Shown here piece by piece: positions 10,715 to 23,287 of a DNA stretch of 64,000 nucleotides. The translations under genes were made by a program, and so were the position numbers. Positions within the stretch are counted from its first letter, which is position 1, and every line of letters begins with the position of its first letter. Source of the DNA: Cryptomeria japonica (taxonomy: Eukaryota > Streptophyta > Pinopsida > Cupressales > Cupressaceae); NCBI RefSeq assembly GCF_030272615.1, contig NC_081413.1, positions 16,070,285 through 16,134,284 on the forward strand, read 5' to 3'. The notes under the pieces are model-generated. The model saw only the letters and a list, made by a program, of their open reading frames with translations, ran no database searches and was not told where the DNA came from.

Positions 10715-12166
10715 TGATGCACTACAAAAAGGATGTTAGGAACACAAGACAAATCATTCATTAGTGTTATTAGTATCAATCATAAACAAAATACAAAGGA
10801 AACTACAATCCTAAGCATGCATATCAAGAGAGATATCAAACATATTATGGAAAGCATACAAAAATGAAGAAAAGACACCAAACACTCCCAAATGCTTGCC
10901 AACATGCTCATAGTTGCTCCTCCCTTGTTCCTCTCCTCTCCAAGTTCCACATGAGTGTAGCCCTCATCTTTTTGCACTACTATGGAAGTCTTATGAAGAT
11001 TCAAGATTCATGAAAAATGATCAAAATATGCAAATACAAGTTAAATATGAGAAAGCCTAATTAATCTATATTGATTTTAATCAAAATAACAATTTAGATA
11101 TGAGTTTGCTCCTAAAATGCTCTCTCAATTATAGTATAGATTAGATGCATACAAGATTCCTAGATCTGGATTATGAAGGAAATGGGCTCTATTTATAGGA
11201 AAAATAGAGAAATGGATGGTTGAGATTGAGTAATCTCAACAAGGGTCAGGATTGATGGGTTTATGATCCATGTAAGGGCTTTCAATCCAATCCCAGGATG
11301 ACAAATGTCCATATGAGATGGCTTGAGAGGAGAGGGAAGAAGCATTAAATGCTTGAGATGACATGAAGGTTACCTTGGGAGGTAATGTTAGACTTGAGTT
11401 GAATTAATAAAAGCCTTTATCCAATGAATAATGCCTTTATCCAATGGACAAACTCTTGTGCAAGAGTTAGTGAGGATAACCATGGTCAAAGCAATAGATT
11501 CTTGAAGAGACACATGAGTTAGATGAGGGTTGAGTTAGAGAAAAAGTCTCTAACCATTTGGGTGAGTTGAGTTTAACCATTAATGGTTATGTAAGACTTT
11601 GGGGGTTAACTTGTTGGAGCAATAAAATATTTAATACTTTTCAAAGACTTTGAGACTTTGAGAAGTGACTTCAAGTTTCTTAGGAATGTGACAATAATTA
11701 GGGGATATGATTAGGTTAATTAGAAATGGTTTAGAAGAATCTAGAATGGGTTAGAAGAGTCTAGAATGGGTTACAAGAGCAAGTGGGTTTGGTGGGTGAG
11801 AGAAAATAGGATTTTAATTAAAATAAAATTACTTTATTTCAACCAAAATTGGTGCAACTTGCATTTGTAGGAGAATGCAAGTGGGGGGGGGGTGGGTTAG
11901 TTTAGGGATTTAAATAAATGTTTTATTATTTATTTAAAAGAGGAAAAGGGGTTAAATTAAATAAATATATTTGATTCATTTAATTGATTTAGAGTGTGGC
12001 TTAGTGAATTAATTTAAATAAATTGAATGATTTATTTAGTTAATAGAAGAAGATTTTGAGGATGAATTAATTAAATATTAATTTAATTAACTGATGACTG
12101 ATGGTTAGATAATCAAATAAATAGTAAATATTTATTTAATTAAGTGGACAAATTTATGTGACTACA
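10715..12166 (-). repeat. 3' LTR of element B
   Basis: Starts TGATG and ends GTGACTACA, and aligns along its whole length with 27271-28740. Its right part holds AT-rich palindromic stretches such as TTAATTAAATATTAATTTAA near 12,070. A good TATA-like box for the minus strand (TATAAATAGAG) lies at 11197-11187. Confidence 0.95.
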
Positions 12167-12182
12167 TTTGCCCCTCTTTGAG
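12167..12182 (-). other. Polypurine tract of element B
   Basis: The minus strand reads CTCAAAGAGGGGCAAA immediately before the 3' LTR. The same tract occurs at the equivalent place in element C (30676-30661). It primes plus-strand DNA synthesis in LTR elements. Confidence 0.85.
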
Positions 12183-12581
12183 ACAGTGTGGTTTATCGCA
12201 TCATTTCAAAGAATGAAAAATAGGTGTGAAGAAGTATGTCCAATAAATGTTAATTTAATGGGTGGTATGCCCCCTTGAGAGATGGGCCAAAAAATTTCAA
12301 AAATTTGGGCGATCTCTCGAAAAAGAATGAGAATTGGAGGGGAGGTAGAATAAAAGAAATTAGCAATAATGGTGAAAGAATGGGAGAAAATGGGGGTAAA
12401 ATGGAGAAATGAGAGGCGATGGAAGTTCACAGGGACCATAATGGTGAGCAGGGTGAATTAGGGCTAGGGCTGGAGGGTATTTATGGGTGGGGGGGGTAAA
12501 AACAGGCTCATTTGCACCTATCTCCTTGGCAGTTTGGAGCTATGATAGTGACTTTTGGCGAAGGAGTGAGAAGCGATCATC

Positions 12582-15249
12582 ATGTTTGTGCCTATAGCAG
12601 ATCACCGGCTAGAGCGGATCCATCGATTCCAGTGGCCAGACGACTACGGACCAACAGTACACAAATTTTGAATTTTGTGTTTTGTGCATTTTTGTCAGAT
12701 TTTTTCAAGTGTCAAAGTCCAATCAAGACAATAGCGCTAAAATTGTGTTTTAGCACTTTTGTCGCCTAAAATAACGCTATTGTGCCACAATGGCGCTATT
12801 GTATAGTAGTTGTAGTGCTTTTGTTAGGTTTAGCGCGTTCGTTACATAGTAATAATGCTATTGTAGTATTAGCACTTTTGTGTGTTTGTTGTAGCGTTGT
12901 TGTTATTTAAGAGCATTGTTGTGTAGTTGTTTTAGTGCGTTTGGTTTTTTAGCGCTTTTGTGCACAAATTGTAACACTATGGTTAGCAGAATAGCGCTAT
13001 TGTGATAAAAATGCCCCAGTGTTAGAGAACATAGCCAGATGCCTCGATTGATTGTTTGATTGGTTGTTTTGGTGAATTATAGCAACCTCGTTGAGACTTA
13101 GGTCATTACGATAAATGCCTGTTGTAGTCTAGGATTTCCATAATCGATTGCCTGTTGAGACCCGAAGATACTTGATCAAAGTATCTATTGATAGTGTAGG
13201 TTGAAAACTTAAGAAAGTTTGTAGCAAAACAACTGATGGTTTTTGATGTGTGTAGGAGGACTTGCCCGTTTTACGGATGTGGGAGCGGCATCCTGCTAGA
13301 CAGCAGCTATGAGAGCAGTTGACGGAGGTAGAGATAGATTGCATCTCTACGACTGGGTTGTATGATATGATGTATCTTCCCATGATTTAGACGAATCATG
13401 AACTGTTGACAATACTGGCCGAGCAGTGGCATAGCGAGACATGTACTTTCCACTTGGTGATGGGAGAGATGATGTTAACACTAGAGGATGTGTGGAGGAT
13501 ACTGCATATCCCGATCGAAGGGGAGCTAGTGACCTATGATCGAGCACTAGGGACAATAGCGGTACAAAGGATATTTGCTGATGATGTTTATATTGAGGAC
13601 AACTCTGTAGCCTGGGAGGACATAACAACACTGTATGAGCCTTTACCAACAGTTTTATCAGGGATCGTCGAAGGTTTGTTGTGCCTTGATTGACATTCAC
13701 ATGGACTGATCGTTGGTTGGGGCCAGATGATTGAGCAGATGATGACTGAGGGGACCCGCTATGCCTCAGGACCATGTGTGCTAGCACATATTTACAGGGA
13801 GCTACACGAGGCGGTCTACCAAGAGACAAGATCACTAGCAGTATGGATCACATTGCTACACATATGGGCTTAGGAGCACTTTCTAGTCACATGGCTAGTC
13901 TGCTTGAGATTTAGGGCGATAGATTATCCCTATATTTATATGTATGGAGGGATGATGAGCCAGCCCCATTTGGGGAAGTTGGAGTTTTGGCGATGGGCTT
14001 TAAATGACCAAGATAGAGTGATATGGAGGCTATATATCAAGTGTGAGCCCTGGGAGGATGATGCAGAGGCCCTACCGTATATATTTATGACACATTTTTT
14101 GATTGGACTCACATCTTACCTTGTAGAGAGACAGGTGCCAGGGAGAGTGATGAGACAGTTTGGATGAAGGCAGGGATTGCCGAGGGGGTCAGGGGAGTAT
14201 GCATGAGTAGTACGAGAGAGATTTCGGTGGGGGCCAGTGTTACTGTATGATCAGGCCTTGGTAGAGTTCCGGACCTTACAGGCGAGAACATGGCATATGA
14301 GGCTTGAGATTGTGGATGCAGCGATGACAGATGAGTACACAGTATCGTACCGCGCATCTGATTCCACAGATTTCAGATCCAGCCGATCCCATACCACCTT
14401 TTGAGAATGAGAGGCAATGGAGGAGGAGAGAAGGCCAAGGAGTAGGAGGAGGAGATGGAGGTAGTGGAGGAGGTGGAGGTGGTAGTGGAGGAGGAGATGG
14501 AGGAGGATTTGGTGGAGTAGGAGGAGGTGGATTTGGGGGTGGAGGGGGATTTTGAGGTGGAGATAGTGGAGGAGGACGATTACAGAGGATAGGTAGAGGG
14601 GGATAGCCACTACAACTGTCACAAGGTCCACTGATACAGGAGGCAGCTAAAGCAGGAGGTAGGGGTGTTGGTGGGGGTGTAGAGCCTATGGAGATGGGAG
14701 AGGGAGCCACAGGCAGAGGAGAGGATCCTATGGAGATGGGAGGGGGAGTGACAAGTGGAGGAGAGGGAGATTTGTGGGAGTATATGATATTACACTTGCA
14801 GAGTCAATTGACAACAACTGAGGCACGATTGGAGGATAGGGAGGTGGAGATTGCAGCTAGGGATGTCCAACTATTTGCACAGGAGGTGAAGCTGATTGTA
14901 GTGATGTGAGAGAGAGATGATCTGGTGGATAGGTTGAGGGAGTTGCAGGATAGAGGATGAGTTGTAGCGAGAGAACAAGGTCCGACTGGGGAGGTGCTGA
15001 GGGAGATGCGGCGGGCTCATGAGGAGATAGATTACTGGCGAGGATTATAAGAGTAGATGGTATTGAGTAGTTAGTGGGCATTAAGCTATTCTCAGATGTG
15101 GCGAGCGAGAGTAGAGTGATCTCAGTGGGTTCAGAGAAGTGGTGGTGTTATGGGTCCTCCTCGGTGATATGGTGAGGGCAGAGCAGGGGGTAGTGGTGGA
15201 GCTGGGGGTGATGGTGGTGCAACATTTGGCCAGAGTGCCATTTGAGAGA
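12582..15249 (+). pseudogene. Plant mobile domain (PMD) gene, antisense inside element B, two exons
   Basis: Exon 1 (12582-12656) starts ATG and encodes MFVPIADHRLERIHRFQWPD and a few more residues. A predicted phase-0 intron (12657-13255, GTACAC...TGTAG) follows, and exon 2 starts at 13256. Exon 2 shows the PMD signature ETCTFHLVMGEMMLTLEDVW and IPIEGE, then the later blocks YASGPCVLAHIYRELHE and the terminal ERQVPGRVMRQFG. After the PMD come Gly-rich and coiled-coil-like segments and a SGGVMGPP tail, as in element C. PMD proteins such as MAIN and MAIL1 act in the nucleus with a PP7-like phosphatase in gene and transposon silencing. This copy has at least eight in-frame stops and a frameshift near 14,320, so it is broken. 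Its transcription would oppose gag-pol. Confidence 0.85.
12731..13005 (+). repeat. Motif array in the PMD intron of element B (AGCGCTATTGT type)
   Basis: About 14 irregularly spaced copies of a motif near AGCGCTATTGT or AGCACTTTTGT. Clear copies are near 12751, 12774, 12793, 12815, 12870, 12951 and 12993. The spacing is about 13-25 bases, so this is not a simple tandem repeat. The reverse complement of the same motif fills 26861-27180 at the other end of the element. Confidence 0.85.
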
Positions 15250-17641
15250 TTTCATGTACTTGTTACATTGTTATTTTGGACTGTGACTTGGATGACTCTT
15301 GGTAACCGGTATATTTGACATCATTGTACTCTGATATGTGTATTCTTTTGTGATGCGATATATGAGGAGATCCCATATTTTGTGATGATATGATATGCAC
15401 ATGTATGATGACATGTATGTTTTTATGTAGGATGATGATTATGAGTTTATCTTAGATTCATGCTATGGATGATTTGTTTTTGATGTGTACATGGTGATGA
15501 TATTATTTCTATACGCATGCTATGGATGATTTGGCTAATCATGTGGATGTAGGTAGGAGATGGATGATGCTTGTGTAATGATATAAATATGATGTAATGA
15601 TGATGATGTATGCTATATGATGAGATGAGATAAAATGATATATGTGATAGATAATACTTATGTTGATGATGTGATTTGATGATTATATGAGTATTGGATG
15701 CATGTTTTTAAGATGAATCTAATTGAATCTAAGTGGACCAAATGTTTATGCAAATGTGTATGTATGCAAATAGATGAATTCACTTAAATGGATGAACAAA
15801 TGTTTATACAAATGTGATGTATGAATGCCCTTAAATGGGTGTATCTAAATGATGTGATGTTATGGAGATGTATCTAAAATGAATCTAAATGACTAAAATG
15901 ATTCAAAATATAACTAAGTGATAAATGAGTTTGAAATGATAATGCAAATAAATACAACAAAGTGATAATGAATAACATGCAATCTAGATGAAACTAAATG
16001 GTGAAAAATGCACCTACTTAAATTAATTCTAAATGAATGTAAAGGAGAATGAAAGGAATACATTTTTAATGTTTTAAAATGAATGAATGAATGTTCTTGA
16101 TAACAAATGTACTTAAATGAAATGCAATTAAATGATAATAAATGCACATGATGTGTTAAATGCCCTAATGTGATGAATAAATCAATGCACTTAAATGAAT
16201 ATCTAAATGAATTGAAGTGCAACTAAACGATAATGAACTGAATGCAGTTGATGTAACTAACATGATATCCCATGCCTTCATGATATATGAATGCAAGGTG
16301 TTGAGACTTTGCAGATGTGGAATGCAGATGTGTGATGATGTATCAAAGAACTCCATCATGATTTTGTACCCAAGACAAATTATATTAGGTGCTTTCTCAT
16401 ATAAGCCTGAATTACTTGCATGCAAACAACAAATATGAATAATGAATGAGCAAATGGATGAGTGATATGCAACAAAATACAATATATACAAACAAGATGA
16501 AATAACGATCCATAGAATATTCATAGTGCTTTATTTTCCTCATTGAGCATGGTAGTATCGTTCTTGGCTAAGGTAGTAGGAACCAAGTTTTAAGCATTTC
16601 ACCTGTAAGCAAGCATCATAAATAAGGAAAAAGTGACCCTCCATTTTGGTTCATGCGCAAATGGTCGAGGTATATGCTGTAATCAGTGAGCCATAGTGAT
16701 CCATGATTGTATTTGCGCATCTGATCATGTAGCTTAGTGAACTTCCCACGTAGACACCATTAGTACATGCCTCAGAACTTCATTGGAACAATCCATAGAC
16801 AACAAACAAAGAAAAAGATATCAAGAACCATCTCGACTACTCTAATCACTTGTGGATATCCTAGAGTAGTGTAGGAACCTGATATGAATAAAATAAAGAC
16901 ATAAGATATCAACTAAGTCCTTAGCAGCTTAAACATAATTTTCTTGTCAAAGAAAATGTTACCATGTCTTTATTTCGTAAGGAAGGATGCATCCTTATGA
17001 AGACAATTGTGTGTACATGTTTTGATTGATTGGTTGATTTGATAAGTGATCATCGTTTGGGTAGCTCAAAATGTTTGTTTGGTGTCTGTTGCAATGTGTA
17101 TTGTACAAGGAATAATATATGTTTTTGCAATTTTTTTGATTGATTTTTGATGTTTTTGGATTTTTTGAATGTTGTAAATATTTTTGGTATTATCTTAGTT
17201 TTTTACGAATGCTTTTGGTATTATTTCCAGACAGATTTGAATGAAGAACTCAAAGAATCACAAGTAATGTAGAATCCACTTCCATCAATAGGTTAAGAGC
17301 ATTGCCCCTAGTTTAGACATCATTATGAAAAGCATGATGCAGGACACATGAAGTACTAACCCTGATTGCAGATCAATAACAAGTCATGGTTTGAATGATG
17401 GATGAATGGATGTGATCACAACAAGTCTGCAAGACAATGGAACCATAGCCTTTACGAGTGCCACCTGTTTTCTAGGTTTTCACCATCGTATTTACCCAAG
17501 GTGCCATCGTAGTGGTTTTCATCGTTTGGATGTATGATGTTTCTTTACTATTTTCTTGATTTTTTTGTATTTTCTTTAGGACACTTTCTGAATGTTTTTT
17601 GTATTTTGTGATATAGTGTGGAGCTTGATGCTCTATACAAC
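15250..17641. other. Spacer of element B between PMD 3' end and integrase end
   Basis: 15,250-16,250 is low-complexity, dominated by ATGA/AATG words. 16,250-17,640 holds no coding frame that I can support. The part at 17,460-17,560 (GTTTTCACCAT...GTGGTTTTCATCG) resembles the equivalent place in element C (35,320-35,385), so the spacer is shared by the two subfamilies. Confidence 0.6.
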
Positions 17642-18927
17642 TTATGTATGAAAGCGTTTGAGGTGCATGTTTTTGATTGGATCTGCTAGCAATTCTCCTT
17701 CTAAAGTTGCCAATTGATGCCCCAGACCCAAATAGAACAGACATAACATATGGACCCAGTCAGTTGGATTCAAACTTGCCCTGATGTTTTCTATTTGGTT
17801 GGTTATGAGGATTCTCCCTGAGAACAAGATCACCTACCTTAAATGTATGAGGTTTAACCTGATGTTGTAGCTTCAACCCATGCATTGCTGATAGGCTTTT
17901 AGGTGGTTGTATGCAGCTTGTCGCCTTTTGTCAGGCAATTCCAAGTCCTGAAGATGGGAGACCCGATATGCTTCATCATCTATCAGATTATGCAAAGAGA
18001 CCCATAGAGATGGTATCTCAACCTCAATGGGAAGGATGGCTTCTGCTCCATAGACCAGTGAGTAGGGAGTTGCACCTGAAGGGGTTCAAATGCTAGTTCG
18101 ATATGCCCATAGTGCTGGATTTAATTGAATGTGCCAATCATGACCAACATCATTGACCGTCTTCTTGAGGATCCTCACTATGTTTTTGTTTGATGCTTCG
18201 GCTTGACTATTGCCTTGTGGGTAATAGGGGTGGAAAAACGGTGTTGGATGTGAAAGTTTACACAGAGATCACGAACATCTTAATTTTTGAAAGGAAGCCT
18301 GTTATCCGTGATGATGGACATGGGTACACAATACCGTAAGATGATGTAATTAAGGATGAATGCGGTGATCTTCTTGCCGGTGACTTGGGTAAGTGGAACA
18401 ACTTCAATCCACTTTGTGAAGTATTCGGTGGCGGTAATGATAAATTTGTGGTCGTTGGATGAAGATGGATGGATTTTACCCACAAGGTCAAGTCCCCATT
18501 GACAAAAGGGCCATGGTATTGTGATTGGTTGCAATTCCTGTGCTGGTGCATGTATCAGGTCTCCATGAACTTGGTACTTCTTGCATTTTCTAACAAAATA
18601 GTAAGAGTCTTTTTCCATGGTGGGCTAATAGTATCCAACATGCATGATTTTCTTTGTCAGCGAAGGACTGCTTGAGTGAGCCCCACAAATTCCTTCATGT
18701 ACCTCTTCCAAGGCCTTTGTTATCTCATCTTGTTCCAAACATCGAAGGAGAGTACCATCAAGACTTTGCCTGTATAGGGTTTTAGCAATGATGGTGTATC
18801 GAGCGGTTTGACGGATGAAGGTTTTTTGTTGGTTATTGGATTGGTTAGGAGGAGGTGTGTGATTGCAGAGGTAAGTGAAGAACTCACCGTACCATGGGGA
18901 TTTGGAACCGACAAGGCAACATATCAT
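17642..18927 (-). pseudogene. Element B integrase
   Basis: Pieces at 18927-18625 and 18618-18280 share one frame. They show the zinc-binding N-terminus (VHEGICGAH, CKKYQVHGD; the second Cys pair is partly lost because CxxC reads CKKY) and the core with WGLDLVGKIHP and SIITDNRLPFKN. The third catalytic residue falls in a frameshifted stretch below 18,280. The C-terminus reappears at 17833-17642, ending DPIKNMHLKRFHT, close to the end of the element C integrase. Frameshifts separate the pieces. The enzyme would insert the cDNA into the genome; this copy is inactive. Confidence 0.85.
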
Positions 18928-18963
18928 TTTAGTTTCGAGGATATCATATGTGGGGATCCAAAG

Positions 18964-19400
18964 CTATTCTACCAAGAACTTGTAGCGTGCTGAATTTTGC
19001 GGAAGATCTAGGAGAGATGAAATTGTAGCCATTGCGTCGGCAACTTGATTCTGATCTCTAGGTACTTTCTCAAATGTGGTAGTTGTAAATGATTCTTTGT
19101 AACTATCCACCATCCTTTTATATGGCATGAGCTTAGCATCCTTGGTTTGGCACTCATCGGTGACTTGTCGGATGACTAGCTGAGAATCTCCATATACCTG
19201 TAGCTCTTTTAGATGCCATTGTATAGCCAATCTGAGTCCAGTGATCAAGGCCTCATATTCTGCTATATTATTAGTGCATGGGAAAGTGAGCCTGTATGAC
19301 TTTGGGATGCTGTTACCTTGAGGTGTGATAAAAAGAATTCCTGCCCCCGAGCCCTGTCTAGTATATGAGCCATCAAAATATAGCTTCTAAGGTTGTGTAG
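18964..19400 (-). pseudogene. Element B second (archaeal-like) RNase H
   Basis: The piece at 19248-18964 reads GLRLAIQWHLKELQVYGDSQ, containing the GDSQLV catalytic block, then PRDQNQVADAMATI with the last catalytic Asp. The first strand with FDGS lies just above, around 19,370. The domain sits between the RT-linked RNase H and integrase, which is diagnostic of Tat-lineage elements. Confidence 0.8.
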
Positions 19401-20700
19401 TTGTGATCATGAAGATCCCTTCATCTGGAAAATTTGAAACAAGAGGATAGTCACCTGTGAGGGGTGCATTGGCCAACTGATCTACAATAACTTGCCCTTT
19501 GATAGCCTTGCGGTCCACATACTCTATATCAAATTCACTCAAGATCATAACCCATTTGACCAAGTGGCCTATAAATGCTGCTTTGCTGAGTAGGTACTTG
19601 AGTGGATCAATTTTAGCAATGAGTTGTTCCTTGTGTGTCAAATGTAGTGCCTCAGTTTGGTGGCTGCCAAGATACTACTAGGCAAGCTCGCTCAATAGGT
19701 GTGTAATTAAGTTCATAGCCTACCAATGCATGAGAGATATAGTATACAACACATTCTATTTCTTTTGCATTATGTCGTGGCAACAGTACTCCTAATGCCA
19801 TATTTGTAGCTGAAATATATAGCAATAGAGGTCTGTTGAGATCTGATGGGATCAACAACGGTGTATTCATCAGGTAATCTTTAAGCATTTGGAATGCTTG
19901 TTGACACTTTGTATCCCATTGAAAGTGGACATTATTGAGTAATAGATGCGTGAAGGGATGACACTTATTAGTCAATTGTGCAATGAATCTTCAAATTGAT
20001 TTTAGCTGCCCTTGTAGTGTCCTTAATTGACTGATGTTCTTGGGAGGTGGCATGCCCATGATTGCTTTGACTTTTGCGGGATCTACTTCAATGCCTTTGC
20101 TTGAGACAATGTAGCCTAGGAGATTCCCTGAGGTTACTCATAGCTCTTTGATAGGTTGCCCCCACATTTTTTAGACCAAATGGCATCACATTCCAACAGT
20201 AGGTTCCCCATGGGCATGTGCAAGCATTTTTATGTTGATCCTCTGGAGCAATCTTGATCTGGTTGTACCCTGAAAAGCCATCCATAAGAGAAAGCATGGC
20301 ATGTCTCGCTATGAGATTGATGATCATGTCGATGTTTGGTAAGGGGAAGTCATCCTTAGGGCATGCCTTGTAAAAATCTCTGAAGTCTATACAGAAATAG
20401 ATGCCCCCATTAGGTTTGTCGATAGGTACAATATTGGAGATCCGATTTGCATAATCGATTGGTTGAATGAAACCAACATCTAAGAGATTTTTGAGTTATG
20501 CCTTGACAAGCACAACAATCTGTGGGTGCATCTTTTTGAGCTTTTGTTTTACCGGTTTAGCTCCTTCTGCCACAATGAGGTGATGCATGACCAAACCAGG
20601 ATCTAAGCCAGGCCTGTCTGCATAAGACCATGCAAAGTTGATTTGACGCTTTTGGAAGAATTCCACAAATTTTGGTTGTTCCTATGGAGTTAGTAGGGAT
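19387..20700 (-). pseudogene. Element B reverse transcriptase and RNase H, catalytic loop deleted
   Basis: RT palm blocks LSLMDGFSGYNQIKIAPEDQ and NVMPFGLKNVGATYQRAM are at 20327-20130. Immediately after QRAM the sequence jumps to the block equivalent to SGNLLGYIVSSKG, so about 60 residues including the YxDD loop are missing compared with element C. The RNase H begins near 19,830 (LLLYISATNMALGVLLPRH) and continues to IEYVDRKAIKGQ at about 19,510. The frame changes at least twice. Confidence 0.85.
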
Positions 20701-21218
20701 GCCAAATTTATTTGGTGAGGAGTCTCAGGCTTCCCTACATTGAATTCCTTTGTTTCTTCGATTAGGATTGTTGATCTCTCTTGATTTGTACTAGAGGGGA
20801 GGATGCCAAACCTTTCATCCTTAGGCACCTCAGAGAGGTTTTCACCTTTAGATACGCTCTTTATTTTTACTTTTTTGGGATCAACAAGTGCCACTGTGTG
20901 ATTTTCACTAGAAGATCCATGTTTTATTGTGATATTTTTGCAGTTGAAAGGTTTGGCATCCACCCCATAGTACGCTACGCTATTAAGTTTGATGGAAAAT
21001 CCAACTTTATGATCCCCGCTTGGTATGTGATCCTATATTTCTAAAAATTATATGGGCGCCTCATCATTTTGGAAGTGATCAAGACATGGGGGATTTGGCT
21101 GGTTCCAGTCGATGAGTTCGAGGTGGATGATAGGCATGACCTCATCGATTAAGTTGAGTTTAGAGGAGGCGTTAGTGAGGGTTAATATAGATGAGTGAAG
21201 TTCATCAATAGTACTCTC

Positions 21219-22970
21219 CTAGCCAGATTCTGGTGTAGGATGTGATGTAGGGCTTGTGGAAGTTGCTTCTTGCTTACAAACCCAAAAGGTTTTAATCCAT
21301 GCCTCTCCATAAACTGGGATATCTTTACAAGGTGGGGGAGGCCATGTGTCTTCCTCGTCTGAAGTATTTAGATTCATTGAATCAAATTCCCACTCATGCG
21401 AGTCGATCTCTGAATCACTCTCTAATATCCGATTACTGTACCATGTTGGGATGTCTTTTGTATTGAAGAGTGTATTGGTCACGAGTTTATGCACTTTTAT
21501 AGGTGGGATTGTTGGTGCTGCTGATAGGATTATCGATGTTGTGGGTACTGTTGCTACTAGGAGTATTGGTGTTGTTGGTACAATTGGTACTACTACTGTT
21601 ACTGATATAATTATCAGTGTTGTTGATGTTGCTGCTGGGATTATTGGTGTTGTGGATGCTATTGGTGCTATTCTCAGTTTGGTAGGTACAATTGATGGGA
21701 GTATCAATGCTGTAGATATAATCAAGGATGGCCTTGTTGGACTAACTGGTTGGTACATGGGTTTGCTGGGTTTACCTTTGAATCTGAGTTTAGGAAGAGA
21801 TTTATTTTGAAAACCTAATCCACTTTTATCTTTGGGTTTCAACTCAGGCTGCAAGGGCTCATGTCGTCCTTGTTTGCAATGTCCCAAAGCACTCTGGCCA
21901 TCATAGCCCATTCTTTGCATGATAGTGAGGCCTTTTCCATATTTGTTCATGGAAAGTTTAGCCTTTGGGATTTTTGTGTTGATAGGGTCTTTGTAGATCC
22001 ATTCTGCTAGGTCCTCATCTCTAGTTTCCTCTTCCTAATTTTTACCAGGGATGAACTACACCAAAGTGCATGCTAGCTTGGTTAGTGGTGGTTGAAGCAA
22101 CTTTTGAGGTTTTCCATGAGTTCTAGGGGAAGTGAGTAATTTCCCAACACAAATGATTTGGCTTAGATTATATTCCCCAGGACCTTCCTCAGCCATTTTC
22201 ATTTTCAACTTCTCTTGCTTTGGTATAGGGGTGATTGAGCTGGAAAGAGAGGCTGGACTAACATATGATGTGGAAGGTATAGCTTCTCTATTGTTAGGTA
22301 TGGTGATCTCTGGTTGATGGTTAATATTGTTAAAATATGCAAATGGATTTGCATCGCCAAGGATTGTGATTTCTACACCATTATGGGGAAACTTGATACA
22401 CTGATGATAGGTAGATGGAATGGCTTGCATGACATGTATCCAAGGTCTTCTTAACAAAAGATTACATGGAAAAGGAAGGTCTAGAACTTGGTAGATGATG
22501 TGCTTCACCACTAGCCCCACTCTGATAGGTAATACAACAACTCCTTTGGAAGAACACTCTGCATCATCATAGGCCTTAATGGTTATCTTTTTGTTGGGAT
22601 CCACTGATTCTACTGCATACCCCAATATCGTGATCAACTACAAGGTGCATATATTCAAGTCGGCTCCATTATCAATCAAGACTCTCTTGATTCTGTGTTG
22701 GTTTAAAAATCCTTCAATGTGAAGGGATGCATTATGTGGTTGTTGGAATGAAGCATTCTCACTTTCAAAAAAAGTGAGGCATGGTGATGACTTGAGACTA
22801 CCAACCATGGCTTGAAATTGACCCGTATTGATGTTGGCAGGGACTGACACTTCTTGGAGAGCATGATCCAAGATTGTTTTGTGTGAAGGGGATAAGCACA
22901 AAAGCTCTAATATGGATATGAGTGCGGGTGTTTTATCCAATTGTTCCACAAGATTATATTGCTTGGGCAT
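21219..22970 (-). pseudogene. Element B protease and G-patch region
   Basis: The protease reads RIKRVLIDNGADLNICTL (D-S-G-A loop changed to D-N-G-A), then a stop at 22638, and the distal block LLLRRPWIHVMQAIPSTYHQ (consensus LLGRPW). After a linker, NKYGKGLTIMQRMGYDGQSA at 21,950 followed by LG...GRHEPL forms a G-patch-like motif. All pieces are in one frame. A Thr/Ile/Pro-rich low-complexity stretch follows the G-patch at about 21,800-21,480. Confidence 0.75.
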
Positions 22971-23287
22971 GGGTGTCGTTCCTTGTGGTGTTGCTCAAAT
23001 GGTAATTTTGCTACGACGCATAACATCGTTGCATGCAGGATTTGGATCTTTGATGGTGAGAGTGGCAACTCATTCATCAACATCATAAAGGTGATTCACG
23101 GTATAATTATAGGCAGCTTGTGTATAATTAGTTGTAGTATCTATGTTTCACCTTGAGGTGACAGGACCCCTTTGATCATGTGATGGAAGTGGATTCTTGA
23201 ACATTAGATGATTGTCATTGGATGTTTTAGGGTCATGCCCTTGTATTTCAATTTGTCCTCTGTCAATAAGATCTTGAACAAGATCTT

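Noticed and set aside
14251-14710. Long Pro/Leu-rich and Gly-rich open frames on both strands
   Set aside because: They are frames through the GGAGGTGGA-type low-complexity linker of the PMD gene in element B. Only the plus-strand frame has homology to element C.
21346-21810. Plus-strand hydrophobic frame of 154 codons
   Set aside because: It is the complement of the Thr/Ile/Pro-rich low-complexity stretch after the G-patch of element B.
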